DNA of 64,000 nt from Clostridium omnivorum (GCF_026012015.1 NZ_BRXR01000001.1:62001-126000); one strand, 5' to 3'; shown: positions 53,413 through 63,480, counted from the stretch's first letter. Numbers and translations: made by a program. The notes: a model not told the origin generated them from the letters alone.

Positions 53413-55773
53413 CTATTTAAGTTCAACAACTGTTACCCCAGATCCGCCTTCCCCATATTCTCCAAGCCTGTAATTCTTAACATGTGGATGTTTTTTCAAC
53501 ATATCGTTTATTGCTTTTCTTAATATGCCAGTTCCCTTTCCATGTACAATAGTAACTTCACCTAGGCCTGCTAGATATGCATCATCCAGGTATTTATCTA
53601 CTGTATAAATAGCCTCTTCAGAATCCATTCCTCTTAAATCTACAGAAGAAGCAACTGAAGCAACTCTTAACTTAAGTTCTCGCTTCTTAATTTTCTTTTT
53701 TTCCTCATTTGATACTTTAGAAGCTCTTAAATCCTTTATCTTAACACTTATTTTCATAATTCCAGCTTGAACTTGTACTTCCCCTTTATTATCTGGCTTT
53801 GATAAAACTATAACCTTTTGATTTAAGGATGGAAGAAAAACCTCATCTCCCTCATTTACTTTTTTAAGCTCTTCTCCTTGATTTAAGTTCTCGCTACTGA
53901 TTACATCCTCAGCCTTATCTAATCTATCTTTCAGCCTTTTTCTTTCTTCCTCAAGTTTTTGTCTTGCTTCAGAAGAATATCCTAATCGTTCAAGCTCTCT
54001 CATATTTTTTAAAATTGTGTCAGCTTCTTCTTTTGCATCTTTAATAAGCCTCTTAGCCTCTCTTTGCGCATTAATAAGTGCATTTTCTCTTGACTTCTCC
54101 AGATTATACAGCTTTTCTTCATACTTACCCTTATACTTTTCAGCTTCAAGTTTTAGTATCTCAACTGCTCGTGCATCATTTTCTGCTTTTATACTCTTTT
54201 CTTGAAGACTCTGAATTAATTCTTCAAACTTTAAGGTATCTGTTGATATATTTTCTCTAGCAGCATCAATAATATAATCGGCAAGTCCTAATCTTTTTGA
54301 TATTTCAAAAGCATTTGATTTACCTGGTACACCTATAAGCAATCTATATGTTGGTCTTAAGGTTTCTACATCAAATTCTACAGAAGCATTTTCTACTCCC
54401 GCAGTTCTTAATGCATACCCCTTAAGTTCACTATAATGTGTTGTAGCTACAATACGTGTACCCCTTTTTCTCAAGTTTTCCAGTATTGACATTGCAAGGG
54501 CTGCTCCCTCTGTAGGGTCTGTTCCTGCACCAAGTTCATCAAATAAAACTAAGGAATTATTATCAGCTTCATTAATTATATTTACAATATTAGTCATGTG
54601 AGAAGAAAATGTGGATAAACTTTGCTCTATACTTTGCTCATCTCCAATATCCGCAAAAACTTCATTAAATAAACTCACAGTAGAATTTTCCCTGGCAGGA
54701 ATCATAATTCCACTCATTGCCATTAGGTGAAGCAGCCCAATAGTTTTAAGCGTAACAGTCTTTCCACCAGTATTCGGTCCAGTGATAACTAGTGAGGTAA
54801 ATTCTCTACCAAGATAAATACTTGACGGAACAACAACCTTTGGATCAATAAGAGGATGCTTTCCCTCTATAATATCTATAATTCCATCTTCATTTACATA
54901 TGGGCAAACTGCATTTATTTCGCTGGCATATTTTGCTTTTGAAAAAATAAAATCCAGCTCCCATAATATATTTCCGTTATTTTTTACAGCTATTATGCTA
55001 TCATATACCCTTGATGATAATTCTGATAATATTCTTTCAACTTCAGCCTTTTCCTTTAGCATTAGCTCTTTTATTTCATTATTCAAATTTACTAGACTCA
55101 TAGGTTCAATAAATAATGTAGCTCCAGTAGCACTTTGATCATGTACAAGTCCTGGCACAGATCCTTTATGTTCTGCTTTAACAGGAATTACATATCTATC
55201 TCCTCTAATAGTGTACAAATTATCTTGAAGATATTTAGAATTCGATCTTATCAAAGAATTAACCTTATCTTTTATGGATGCATTTTTATCTTTCAAACTT
55301 CTTCTAATGTTACTCAAAGTTGTACTTGCTTTATCTGATATCTCATCTTCGCTTACAATTGCAAGCAATATATCATCTTCTAGCTTTTTTAATGGAATTA
55401 AGCCTTCACAAATATCTTCAATCACTCTAAAGTTCTCTTCTTCTTCTTTTCTATTTACATAGTCCTTGAATCTTCTAGCACATCTTAGCATTTGAGCAAT
55501 TCTCAATAATTGACCTGGCATAAGACTTGAGCCTTTCTCAACTCTTGAAATTGCCTCTCTCACGTCATATATTCCTTCAAATGGAGGACTTCCTTTTTTG
55601 ATTAGGAGCATAAATGCTTCCTTGGTTTCTTCTAGATGTTCTCTAACTTCGAAAATATTATCATAAGGCTCAAGCCTATCAATTAATTCTTTTGCTGCCC
55701 CTGTATTTGCGTAATTTTTGATTTTTTCTTTTATTTTATTAAATTCTAATACCCTTAACGCCTTTTCATTCAC
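53413..55773 (-). CDS. mutS2: MutS2 family ATPase/endonuclease
   Basis: 786 residues from the GTG at 55773, which follows GAGGAG and gives the standard NEKALRVLEFNKI start; the frame opens further upstream inside the U32 gene. Walker A is TGPNTGGKTVTLKT, Walker B LVLFDELGAGTDP, and the C-terminal Smr nuclease domain has VDLRGMDSEEAI and IVHGKGTGILRK. A coiled region of about 520-630 joins them. MutS2 limits homologous recombination and also acts on collided ribosomes in Bacillus. It lies one base after the U32 gene. Confidence 0.94.
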   Translation of the reverse strand: MNEKALRVLEFNKIKEKIKNYANTGAAKELIDRLEPYDNIFEVREHLEETKEAFMLLIKKGSPPFEGIYDVREAISRVEKGSSLMPGQLLRIAQMLRCARRFKDYVNRKEEEENFRVIEDICEGLIPLKKLEDDILLAIVSEDEISDKASTTLSNIRRSLKDKNASIKDKVNSLIRSNSKYLQDNLYTIRGDRYVIPVKAEHKGSVPGLVHDQSATGATLFIEPMSLVNLNNEIKELMLKEKAEVERILSELSSRVYDSIIAVKNNGNILWELDFIFSKAKYASEINAVCPYVNEDGIIDIIEGKHPLIDPKVVVPSSIYLGREFTSLVITGPNTGGKTVTLKTIGLLHLMAMSGIMIPARENSTVSLFNEVFADIGDEQSIEQSLSTFSSHMTNIVNIINEADNNSLVLFDELGAGTDPTEGAALAMSILENLRKRGTRIVATTHYSELKGYALRTAGVENASVEFDVETLRPTYRLLIGVPGKSNAFEISKRLGLADYIIDAARENISTDTLKFEELIQSLQEKSIKAENDARAVEILKLEAEKYKGKYEEKLYNLEKSRENALINAQREAKRLIKDAKEEADTILKNMRELERLGYSSEARQKLEEERKRLKDRLDKAEDVISSENLNQGEELKKVNEGDEVFLPSLNQKVIVLSKPDNKGEVQVQAGIMKISVKIKDLRASKVSNEEKKKIKKRELKLRVASVASSVDLRGMDSEEAIYTVDKYLDDAYLAGLGEVTIVHGKGTGILRKAINDMLKKHPHVKNYRLGEYGEGGSGVTVVELK

Positions 55774-55774
55774 T

Positions 55775-58132
55775 TTATTCAACTCCTCTTTTGAAATGGC
55801 CTCTGGTGTAACTACTAAATTCACCCTGCCACTTACCACTTATAAATGCATTTAATATTTCTATGCATTCATTATAACTCTCATTGATAAAATCAATTCT
55901 AAATGACTCTATACCTAAGTTCTTTATTTCATCTAAGTTTGATATTAAATTTGTTGCATTCACATTATAAATATAGCTTCTGCAAAATTTATCGGTCTTA
56001 ATAACAAATTCTTCATTTTTTCTATCTCTTAAAAAATATTCTCCACTTTCGCAAATACTCTTGCAGGTTACTCCATTGGATTTTCCTCCAATCATACTTC
56101 CAATAGGGCAATACTCAGAAACCATTAATTCTGTTCTCCCATATATTATATATTGAACAGGCAAATTATTATTTTCCATTAGTTCTTTTAGCTCTTTTTT
56201 ATTCAATTCTACACTTGGAACTACGGCATCTAAATAAGGTTCAAAAAAACTTGCGGCATAACTATTAAATATGTTCAGTTTATAATCACCAATTAACTTT
56301 GTTTTCCCTTGAAATTTTCTTATTATTCCAAGGTTAGATGTGATTATGCCTTTTATATAAGGAAGAATATCATTAATTCTTCTGCATACTAAATCAAATT
56401 CTTTTTTTATTATGCTAGGAACCTTAATATAAAAATCAACATTTTCTATTTGTTTTATATCCTCTAATTCTGGATAATTTCCTCTCATAAACGGATTAAA
56501 AGATATACTTTTAACACTCTTATCTAAAGCAGCCTTCATTTGTTCCTTATTGCTTACATTAACTAAAAGCTTAGGACAATTAAAATCCCTAGTAAGTTTT
56601 TGAGGCTTAAATTTAAAATCTATTTTCCCCACAACATCTCTTTTATACCTACTATTAATGTAGCTTTGAATCTTATCAATTAATTCTCTTCTAATGGAAT
56701 TAATATCTGCAATAGGTAAGAATCCATTCTCAAAATACTCAAACTTAACATTATCAAATTTGAATGATGTGTCTCCACTTTTCTTAATATTTTCTGCTAG
56801 CTTTTCCATTGTAAGGGGTTTATTAATTGCATTCTCTACTACTTCTCCTTGTACATTGAAGCTAATGCCATCAAAAATTGTGCTTAATTCAATAGGTTCA
56901 CTAATTTTAAATTTAACACTTGCAGTTAAGTTAATCTTTTTGTTATATGCATTTTTATAGCTTTCTTTAAGATTTAATAACAAAGAATTATCAGCAGTTT
57001 TGTATAGATTATCTCCCTGCTTATATTTTGTTGGAATAAGTTGTACTATTTCACCCTTTGAAGCTGACTCAACTTCTTTATTATCTTTTATAATTCTTGA
57101 AATTGTGAAGCCTTCTTCCCTTACTCTAATTCCATCTCTTACCGCTATACTTTCTTCAAGTATAATTGAAGCATCTTTATTTGCCTTTCCAATTAATATC
57201 CCAGTATTTTTAGGATATCTGTAAGCCATCATATCCTTTCCGCTATTTCCAAACAGGTATGCTTTAGAAAAACCTTCTCTATTAAAAAGCTGTAAAAGCT
57301 TTTTATTTTCAGATATATAATCAAACTCTTTACCTGAATATACGCTATCAATTGCCTTTCTATAACTTTCCACTACTCCAGCCACATATTCTGGACGTTT
57401 CATTCTTCCTTCTATTTTTAATGAAGATGTGCCAGAATTTATTATTTCTTCTATATGTTCTAAAGTACAAATGTCCTTAGGACTTAAAGCATATCCTTGT
57501 TTTTCTATACCTTTTTTTCGTTCTATTAAAGTATACGGTAGTCTACAAGGCTGCGCACACCTTCCTCTATTGCCACTCCTGCCCCCAATCATACTGCTCA
57601 TAAGACACTGTCCTGAATAACATATACATAGAGCGCCGTGTACAAAAATCTCAGTTTCTATTCCAAGCTCTTTAGATATAAACTCAATTTCATTTAAGGA
57701 CAATTCCCTGGACAATACAATTCTTTTGAATCCAAAATCCCGCAGTAAAATAGCACCTTCTCCATTATGTATAGTCATCTGAGTAGAAGCATGTATCTCA
57801 AAGTCAGGAAAATTCCTCCTTATAATATTAGCTAAACCCAAGTCTTGGATTATAAGTGCATCTACTCCAATTTCATACAAAAATTTTACATACTTCACAA
57901 CTTCATCTATTTCATTTTGCTTTATTAGGATATTTAAAGTTATATATATTTTTACACCATAACTATGACAATAGTTAATTGCTTTTATCATATTTTCTTC
58001 ATCGAAATTTGAAGCATATGCTCTAGCGGAGAATTTACTACCTCCCATATAAACTGCATCTGCTCCCATTTGTACTGCTGCGTATAAGCTCTCAATGCTT
58101 CCCGCAGGCGCTAAAAGTTCTATCTTTTTCAT
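55775..58132 (-). CDS. U32 peptidase-family protein with DUF3656 domain
   Basis: 785 residues. It begins IELLAPAGSIESLYAAVQMGADAVYMGG, seen as LLAPAGSIESLYAA and GADAVYMGG; four family cysteines are in ALCICYSGQCLMSS and GRCAQPCRLPY. A DUF3656 region and a second U32-like half follow. Members such as RlhA and TrhP carry out hydroxylation of rRNA or tRNA rather than proteolysis, so an RNA-modification role is likely. ATG 58132 has GGGGAG six bases upstream. It is the first gene of a pair with mutS2. Confidence 0.88.
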   Translation of the reverse strand: MKKIELLAPAGSIESLYAAVQMGADAVYMGGSKFSARAYASNFDEENMIKAINYCHSYGVKIYITLNILIKQNEIDEVVKYVKFLYEIGVDALIIQDLGLANIIRRNFPDFEIHASTQMTIHNGEGAILLRDFGFKRIVLSRELSLNEIEFISKELGIETEIFVHGALCICYSGQCLMSSMIGGRSGNRGRCAQPCRLPYTLIERKKGIEKQGYALSPKDICTLEHIEEIINSGTSSLKIEGRMKRPEYVAGVVESYRKAIDSVYSGKEFDYISENKKLLQLFNREGFSKAYLFGNSGKDMMAYRYPKNTGILIGKANKDASIILEESIAVRDGIRVREEGFTISRIIKDNKEVESASKGEIVQLIPTKYKQGDNLYKTADNSLLLNLKESYKNAYNKKINLTASVKFKISEPIELSTIFDGISFNVQGEVVENAINKPLTMEKLAENIKKSGDTSFKFDNVKFEYFENGFLPIADINSIRRELIDKIQSYINSRYKRDVVGKIDFKFKPQKLTRDFNCPKLLVNVSNKEQMKAALDKSVKSISFNPFMRGNYPELEDIKQIENVDFYIKVPSIIKKEFDLVCRRINDILPYIKGIITSNLGIIRKFQGKTKLIGDYKLNIFNSYAASFFEPYLDAVVPSVELNKKELKELMENNNLPVQYIIYGRTELMVSEYCPIGSMIGGKSNGVTCKSICESGEYFLRDRKNEEFVIKTDKFCRSYIYNVNATNLISNLDEIKNLGIESFRIDFINESYNECIEILNAFISGKWQGEFSSYTRGHFKRGVE

Positions 58133-58223
58133 AAGCATCTCCCCTAAAACATTCTAAATCTTATTATACATTATAAATTGCTGTTATAAAACTTTATTTC
58201 TAGTATTTGTTGATATAAAAATA

Positions 58224-58300
58224 TTAGGCGATAATAATGCCTAAAGTTTTTATCAATGGATCTTTTTCTAGTCCATTTTTCATCTTAACATTATATCGCC
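58224..58300 (-). terminator. Multi-stem structure downstream of a glycosyltransferase gene
   Basis: Within the 181-base gap before the U32 gene, TTAGGC/GCCTAA (58224-58243), AATGGA/TCCATT (58254-58276) and an outer GGCGAT/ATCGCC pair (58227-58300) can form alternative stems. On the minus strand the last stem is followed by TATTTTTAT. It is probably the terminator of the gene at 58314-59306. Confidence 0.45.
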
Positions 58301-58313
58301 AATTTTATTATAT

Positions 58314-59306
58314 TTATTCATTCAATATTTTTTTATAGCTTTCATAAAGTTCTTTAATAGAATTCTCCCAGCTGTAATTTGATATTACATAATTTTTAAG
58401 TTTTGAGTCCTTTCTTTTGTTATAGCCTTTTTCAACTGCTTCAATTATGCTCTTTTCATCATAAGGATTACAAAATAGAGCGTAATCTCTAAAGTATTCC
58501 TTTGAACTTCCTTCTAATGTAGAAACAATATTACACCCGCAAGCTGCTGCCTCTAGTGAAGTCAACCCCGATGCTTCCACAAAACTTGGAAGTACATGAA
58601 GTTTTGCAAACCTATAAGCGTTGTAGATATTATAACTATCTATAAATCCAAGGTACAATACATTTTTAAATGCTTTGCACTGCTCTAAATAAGCTCTATC
58701 ATTTACAACCCCTATCAATACAAGGTTTACCCCTAATTCATTACATGCCTTCGCCAGTCCAAGCTGGTTTTTTTGAGGATTAATTCTTCCAACGCTGAGT
58801 ACATAATTATTTAAATTGTATCTATCCTTTAAATTATATAGTGGTGTTTCATCATGTTCTACTTCTACACCATTATATATAACTTTAATAGGAAGTCTTT
58901 GTCCATACCTAGAAATTATAATATTCTTTTCTGTTTCGCTGTTTGGGAATATCATTTTACTACCCTTTAATACTTCCTCTCTATAAGGCATGCACTTTTC
59001 CCAAAGCCTTAAATTTTCAAATTCTCTATTTTGCTCATAATACTTGGTTAAATCCCAATATATTGGAGTTATTACGATATTTTTTTTGTATCTATGCGCA
59101 TCCCTATAGTACTTGTAAATCTCTCCTGTTCTTGATAGATTAAACAGATGCACTATATCATAAGGTGAATAATCAGTAATATCTCCTATATTTATCTGTA
59201 CCTCTGCTCCAAGTTTAGTTAAGTACTTTGCCGTTTTAAGTACAATCTTTGAATCACCCGCAAAATTTTTCTTATAGTCCTCTCTAGTGCAAAGTAATAC
59301 TTTCAT
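58314..59306 (-). CDS. Glycosyltransferase, GT4 family, in a spore-surface-like locus
   Basis: 330 residues. The N-terminus KVLLCTREDYKKNFAGDSKI and the donor site VLSVGRINPQKNQLGLAKAC and PSFVEASGLTSLEAAACG place it in GT4. ATG 59306 has GGGGG seven bases upstream; the ATG at 59330 is not preceded by a site. It follows the propeller/SPOCS gene by 16 bases, so a role in decorating a surface or spore-coat protein is plausible, but the acceptor is unknown. Confidence 0.85.
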   Translation of the reverse strand: MKVLLCTREDYKKNFAGDSKIVLKTAKYLTKLGAEVQINIGDITDYSPYDIVHLFNLSRTGEIYKYYRDAHRYKKNIVITPIYWDLTKYYEQNREFENLRLWEKCMPYREEVLKGSKMIFPNSETEKNIIISRYGQRLPIKVIYNGVEVEHDETPLYNLKDRYNLNNYVLSVGRINPQKNQLGLAKACNELGVNLVLIGVVNDRAYLEQCKAFKNVLYLGFIDSYNIYNAYRFAKLHVLPSFVEASGLTSLEAAACGCNIVSTLEGSSKEYFRDYALFCNPYDEKSIIEAVEKGYNKRKDSKLKNYVISNYSWENSIKELYESYKKILNE

Positions 59307-59322
59307 ATGAAATCCCCCTATA

Positions 59323-60903
59323 TTAATCATTATCTTCTATTGAAATTGAAAATAAATTTAAAGGAAAAGGAGTATTATTAAAATCTAAAAATGCTTCAAA
59401 AATTTCCTCTTCACTTGGTTCAATATATTCCTCGCATTCTATTAATTTCGAATTACAATTATATACTGGAATTTGTACCTCTTGCTCACCTATGGCTCTT
59501 ATCAATAAAAAAAATCCAGCACTGAACTTTATAAAATTTTTATATATTTTGGGACTGTTTAAAAGTTCTCCCTTGGATTTGATGATAATTTCATAATCGT
59601 TTACATTTTGTGTTTCAGACATATGCATCACTAAGTCTTTTTTTTCATCCAAGAAGGCTTCGATACAGCGCGTTGACATATTATTTCCCTTCAGCGTAAT
59701 GCTATATGGAATTCGCAGGGTAAATTTAACTCTGCAGTTTTCATGGTTATCCTTCAAAATGTCCATTTTCAAAGAACCCTCAATAATGAAGGCATTTTTG
59801 AAAATTATATTTTCAAAGCTATACTCGCTAGCTCCATCCTTAATTTCGCATGTAACATCTGTAACACACATTTTCTGCTTATAGCTTGCAAAAATTCTTT
59901 TAACAAGAATGGACATTGGCTTTAAATCATAACTAGAGGTTTTTGAAAGACACAAAAAATCTTTGGAAGAATAATCATGTTCAATGAAAGCACTTATTAT
60001 GCATCTTGACTTTATATTCTTGCTCCCAACAATGGTAGTTCTGCTACTCTTACAATTATGCAAATCTATTATTTCAATTAGTTCATTATCGTTATCATCT
60101 TCTTCAACAATATAAAGCTTTGTATTATCATTATTTATTTCAACCATTTCTGGAATTTTATTACCAATCTCTATGGACTTAAATACTCGCATTGTTATTA
60201 TATTAATCATTTCTATACGTTTTAGACTTCTATTGACTGCATACAATATATTCCCTCTAGAAGCTAAGCTAGTTATTGCCGAACCTTTTGGAAATTCCAA
60301 CAGTTTAACCTCATAGTTACGTAAATCAACTATTGTTATACCTGAACCCCTACCTTCATTTTCTATACCTTCATTTGCAATAAATACATAATCAAACTCC
60401 TCTAAACCTAGAATGCTCCTCGGTCTAAGTCCTAAATTATTAATTGATATAATTAGTTCAAGGTTATTCTTATTATAAATATTAAGCTGATTTAATATAG
60501 AATCAATTGCAAACAATTTTGTTCCTTGTTTTTCTACAAAAATATATTCTATTCCCAAACCACTATTAACGGTATTAATTATCTTTTTATTCTTAAGGTT
60601 GTAAAGAATTATATTCATTCCGTCAGATATATACATTAAACTATTTTCTTCATCTATGTCCATAACTCCATTATTTGAAATATTTATAATATCTTTATTA
60701 AAGGTTAAAAGATCAATAATTTCTACTTGCTCTCTTCTATCACAAGCTACATAAAGCTTGTTTTCCATTGACTTTTTTATATTGAAAGGCCTGTCTGCAA
60801 CTTTTATAGATTGAATTTGCATTCCAGTATTGGCATCAATAACCTTTACAGCGTTTTCTTCTACACAACTTATGAAAATATATTCATTTTTCATTTCGTT
60901 CAT
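59323..60903 (-). CDS. Beta-propeller protein with SPOCS-like C-terminal domain
   Basis: 526 residues, no signal peptide. Residues 1-300 contain six or seven YVTN/NHL-type blades (EYIFISCVEENAVKVIDANTG, NKLYVACDRREQVEIIDL, TKLFAIDSILNQLNIYN, TKLYIVEEDDNDNELIEIIDL). Residues 330-526 look like a SPOCS (DUF3794) domain: a run of beta strands around CRVKFTLRIPYSITLKGN and DYEIIIKSKG. SPOCS domains occur in spore morphogenesis proteins such as SipL. Its place between a glycosyltransferase and other surface-like genes points to the spore coat or exosporium. The domain call for the C-terminus is tentative. Confidence 0.65.
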   Translation of the reverse strand: MNEMKNEYIFISCVEENAVKVIDANTGMQIQSIKVADRPFNIKKSMENKLYVACDRREQVEIIDLLTFNKDIINISNNGVMDIDEENSLMYISDGMNIILYNLKNKKIINTVNSGLGIEYIFVEKQGTKLFAIDSILNQLNIYNKNNLELIISINNLGLRPRSILGLEEFDYVFIANEGIENEGRGSGITIVDLRNYEVKLLEFPKGSAITSLASRGNILYAVNRSLKRIEMINIITMRVFKSIEIGNKIPEMVEINNDNTKLYIVEEDDNDNELIEIIDLHNCKSSRTTIVGSKNIKSRCIISAFIEHDYSSKDFLCLSKTSSYDLKPMSILVKRIFASYKQKMCVTDVTCEIKDGASEYSFENIIFKNAFIIEGSLKMDILKDNHENCRVKFTLRIPYSITLKGNNMSTRCIEAFLDEKKDLVMHMSETQNVNDYEIIIKSKGELLNSPKIYKNFIKFSAGFFLLIRAIGEQEVQIPVYNCNSKLIECEEYIEPSEEEIFEAFLDFNNTPFPLNLFSISIEDND

Positions 60904-60969
60904 TATTTATTCAACCTTTCAGCTTATAGCTTTTAATAAAAAAATATGCGTCTCATATAGATAATATGC

Positions 60970-61007
60970 AATATAAAATAAGTGACCTGGAATTTCAGGT
61001 CACTTAT
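60970..61007 (-). terminator. Terminator after the coiled-coil repeat protein gene
   Basis: On the minus strand ATAAGTGACCTG and CAGGTCACTTAT form a 12-bp stem with a short loop followed by TTTATATT. The stem overlaps the last codons of the gene at 61000. Confidence 0.8.
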
Positions 61008-62538
61008 CTTCACATTTATCACTTTTTTTTAACAATCTACCAAAAATTGATTTATTACGTTCCTCACTTAATTTATCTAGTAATAATCGGTTTTCAATTT
61101 TTAATTCATCCACTTTTTTCTTCAGTATTTCATTATCAGAATTGTATACATATAGCTTTTCCCTGTTAGCTTGCAATATATCATTAAGAGACTCTACCTC
61201 ACTTCTCAGTGAGGTAACTATATATCTTTCATCTTTTAGCTGGAGCATTGCAGTATCAAGCTGCTTCTTGGTTTCTTGCTGAAGTTTAATAAAAAACTCA
61301 ATTTTTTCCTCCATAATCCTCTTTTGCTCTGCTATTTTATTTTCTTTCTCTATCAATTCATCAACGGTTCTTTCCTTTACCTGTAACTGCATTTGAAGTG
61401 TTGCAATTCTTTTCTGAAGCATTCTTATATAATTATCATCTTCCTGCTTATTAATTTTTATATCAGAATAAGTATCTTCTTTATATACTGAAAGTTCTTC
61501 CACTCCTATCAATTTTTCCTGAATTTTTACTTTTTCTTTACTACATATATACTTAGGCATAAAGAGTTTTAAATCCGGATAATTTGTCCCAAATACAACC
61601 TTGATTTTTGTATTATTATCGGGTATTATTGACGTCTTGTACCTATAAATATTAATTTTTGAAAGTTCTTCATTAATGGCTTGTGGAATATTCCACTTTT
61701 CATCAAAGTATGTATATTTAATTGTATTATTTCCTTCAAGCCACTGTGCCCATAAAGTTTTATTGTATATAAAAAAATTTGCTTCTCTAATTTTTTCTTT
61801 AGTTTCATATATTGTTTCGCTATTTATTTCCCCTTGATAATCTACAAATGCTCTTTCTAAAACAACTGATGAATCATCCTCTGAAACATTCAGAATGTTA
61901 AATTCATTATCTCTTTCTAAAGTAAAAATTTCTATGTTCCCACCAGTAATTCCATAAAGTTTTTTAGGCTCACTCCAGGTTCCATTAATGTAGCCACAAT
62001 TCATAACTGCTGCTTCAATACCATCCTTAGTTAAAAAGAATAAATATAAAACACTTTCTGAAGCAATTTCTACTGTAAAATGCCTTTCTGTAAAAGGCAG
62101 CAATTCAATGTTATAAATATTAGTACTTGTCCCTTCTTCACCACTCCATACATAATGTATTAGCTTTGCTTTTTTTGTCTGTCCATTTTTACAAAATAAA
62201 AATACAATATGAATTTCCTTGCCCAATAATTTCAAGTCTATTTCTTTAATATTAAATAAACTCTTATCATAGCTGTAGATAGTTTTCCCTGCCCACTTCT
62301 TATCTTTATAAATACAGTATTTTAATTCTCCATTTAAAGTTGTATATACTATGTGAAAGTTACATTCATTATCTAGCTCGATACAAAATTCTTCAACATT
62401 TGAATCCAATCTCATTTCTTTAGTCCATTTATTTTCACTATACATTATTCTATAAATAAACGTTCCATACTGATCTATATAAAATTGCCATAAATTATTT
62501 TGAAAATCTCGAACAATGCATTCTTCTTTACTCCCCAT
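61000..62538 (-). CDS. Repeat (propeller-like) protein with long C-terminal coiled coil
   Basis: 512 residues, no signal peptide. Residues 1-330 hold repeated units of about 45 residues with aromatic strands (NLWQFYIDQYGTFIYRIMYSENKW, ELKYCIYKDKKW, TIKYTYFDEKWN), suggesting a beta-propeller like sialidase-type repeats. Residues 365-495 are a heptad-rich coiled coil (RMLQKRIATLQMQLQVKERTV and onwards), and the end is basic (GRLLKKSDK). It starts with ATG behind AAGGGGGTG. I do not recognise it. It is divergent to the SPOCS-like gene at 62704, and its context suggests a spore-surface structural protein. Confidence 0.65.
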   Translation of the reverse strand: MGSKEECIVRDFQNNLWQFYIDQYGTFIYRIMYSENKWTKEMRLDSNVEEFCIELDNECNFHIVYTTLNGELKYCIYKDKKWAGKTIYSYDKSLFNIKEIDLKLLGKEIHIVFLFCKNGQTKKAKLIHYVWSGEEGTSTNIYNIELLPFTERHFTVEIASESVLYLFFLTKDGIEAAVMNCGYINGTWSEPKKLYGITGGNIEIFTLERDNEFNILNVSEDDSSVVLERAFVDYQGEINSETIYETKEKIREANFFIYNKTLWAQWLEGNNTIKYTYFDEKWNIPQAINEELSKINIYRYKTSIIPDNNTKIKVVFGTNYPDLKLFMPKYICSKEKVKIQEKLIGVEELSVYKEDTYSDIKINKQEDDNYIRMLQKRIATLQMQLQVKERTVDELIEKENKIAEQKRIMEEKIEFFIKLQQETKKQLDTAMLQLKDERYIVTSLRSEVESLNDILQANREKLYVYNSDNEILKKKVDELKIENRLLLDKLSEERNKSIFGRLLKKSDKCEDK

Positions 62539-62619
62539 TTCTTCACCCCCTTCTTAAATTATATTTATTTTTAAAAATATATATACTTAATATATACTTA
62601 TATCCACTACATTTTCTAT

Positions 62620-62647
62620 CACATATTTTCTTTCTTTGCATAAACTG
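62620..62647 (+). promoter_or_regulatory. Possible sigma-K promoter of the SPOCS-like gene
   Basis: CACA and CATAAACTG are placed with 16 bases between AC and CATA, against the sigma-K form mACm-N16-CATAnnnTA; only the final A differs. It lies about 57 bases ahead of ATG 62704. Such a promoter would mean late mother-cell expression. Confidence 0.4.
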
Positions 62648-62703
62648 TATATTGAAAGCTAATTTAATAATGTGTACAAAGTATAATTAGAGGAGGATAT
62701 AAA

Positions 62704-63480
62704 ATGTCCATTAATCACAACAAATTCATATCACGTCCTGGTATTGTTAACAAACAAGGATATTTGCCTGATCCAACAGAGCTAGTTTGTATTGAAGTTC
62801 CTAAAATTTTTGATCAAGTACTGATTAAGAGATGTCTCATATATGGTGAAGGACCAGATACAGATACCACTGACGAAGAACTAAGAAGTAATGCTCTTAA
62901 TAGTCCTAAAAGATATTTAGGTTGCAGAGATTTTAGTGTAAAAATAACATCTGTAGATAAAACTCCTTTAAAAAAGGACCCAAACTATAAAAAAGTAATT
63001 GCAGGATTTGTAATAAGCTTCTATATGGATTATATAGATGGAGCTGGAGTAAACCAATCCGAGCTATTTGAAATAAACAGAACTGAGATTATTCCTAAAA
63101 TGTACTGTCCTGATTCAGTAGCGCAAATTTCAGCTAGCTTCTTACCAGTACAGCAGGCTCTAGATCTCAATCCTGAGATAGTCAAACTTGAAATGGTAGC
63201 TGAATGTTTAGATGGAAAGATAGCAACCAATTCCCTTAGTCAAGAAGTTATAGATTTGACACTTGGCTTCCATCTTATAGTAAAATGTGAGCTTATTGCA
63301 CAAGTGCTAATCCCTTCTTATGAATACATTCCTTCTCCTACTTTATTTGAAGCAGAGGTTGAAGAAGCACCAAGTGAGAGATTTGAAAAACAACCTATTC
63401 CAAAATTTTATCCTGATTTGAATTTAAAGCCTCTATTTCCTGAATGCACTGACTGCGCTGATTTTGATGATAAAGAATAA
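62704..63480 (+). CDS. SPOCS/DUF3794-like protein, probable spore-surface protein
   Basis: 258 residues, no signal peptide or membrane helix. LVCIEVPKIFDQVLIKRCLI near residue 25-45 is the start pattern seen in many clostridial SPOCS-type proteins; the rest is beta-rich, with a proline- and acidic-rich tail ending in PLFPECTDCADFDDKE. A strong AGAGGAGG ribosome site precedes the ATG. It is monocistronic, with its own terminator and a possible sigma-K promoter, which fits a mother-cell-made spore coat or exosporium component. This is inference from resemblance and context. Confidence 0.65.
   Translation: MSINHNKFISRPGIVNKQGYLPDPTELVCIEVPKIFDQVLIKRCLIYGEGPDTDTTDEELRSNALNSPKRYLGCRDFSVKITSVDKTPLKKDPNYKKVIAGFVISFYMDYIDGAGVNQSELFEINRTEIIPKMYCPDSVAQISASFLPVQQALDLNPEIVKLEMVAECLDGKIATNSLSQEVIDLTLGFHLIVKCELIAQVLIPSYEYIPSPTLFEAEVEEAPSERFEKQPIPKFYPDLNLKPLFPECTDCADFDDKE

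Noticed and set aside
55775-58132. Secreted collagenase-type protease
   Set aside because: The U32 name is historical; there is no signal peptide, and DUF3656-containing members act in RNA modification.
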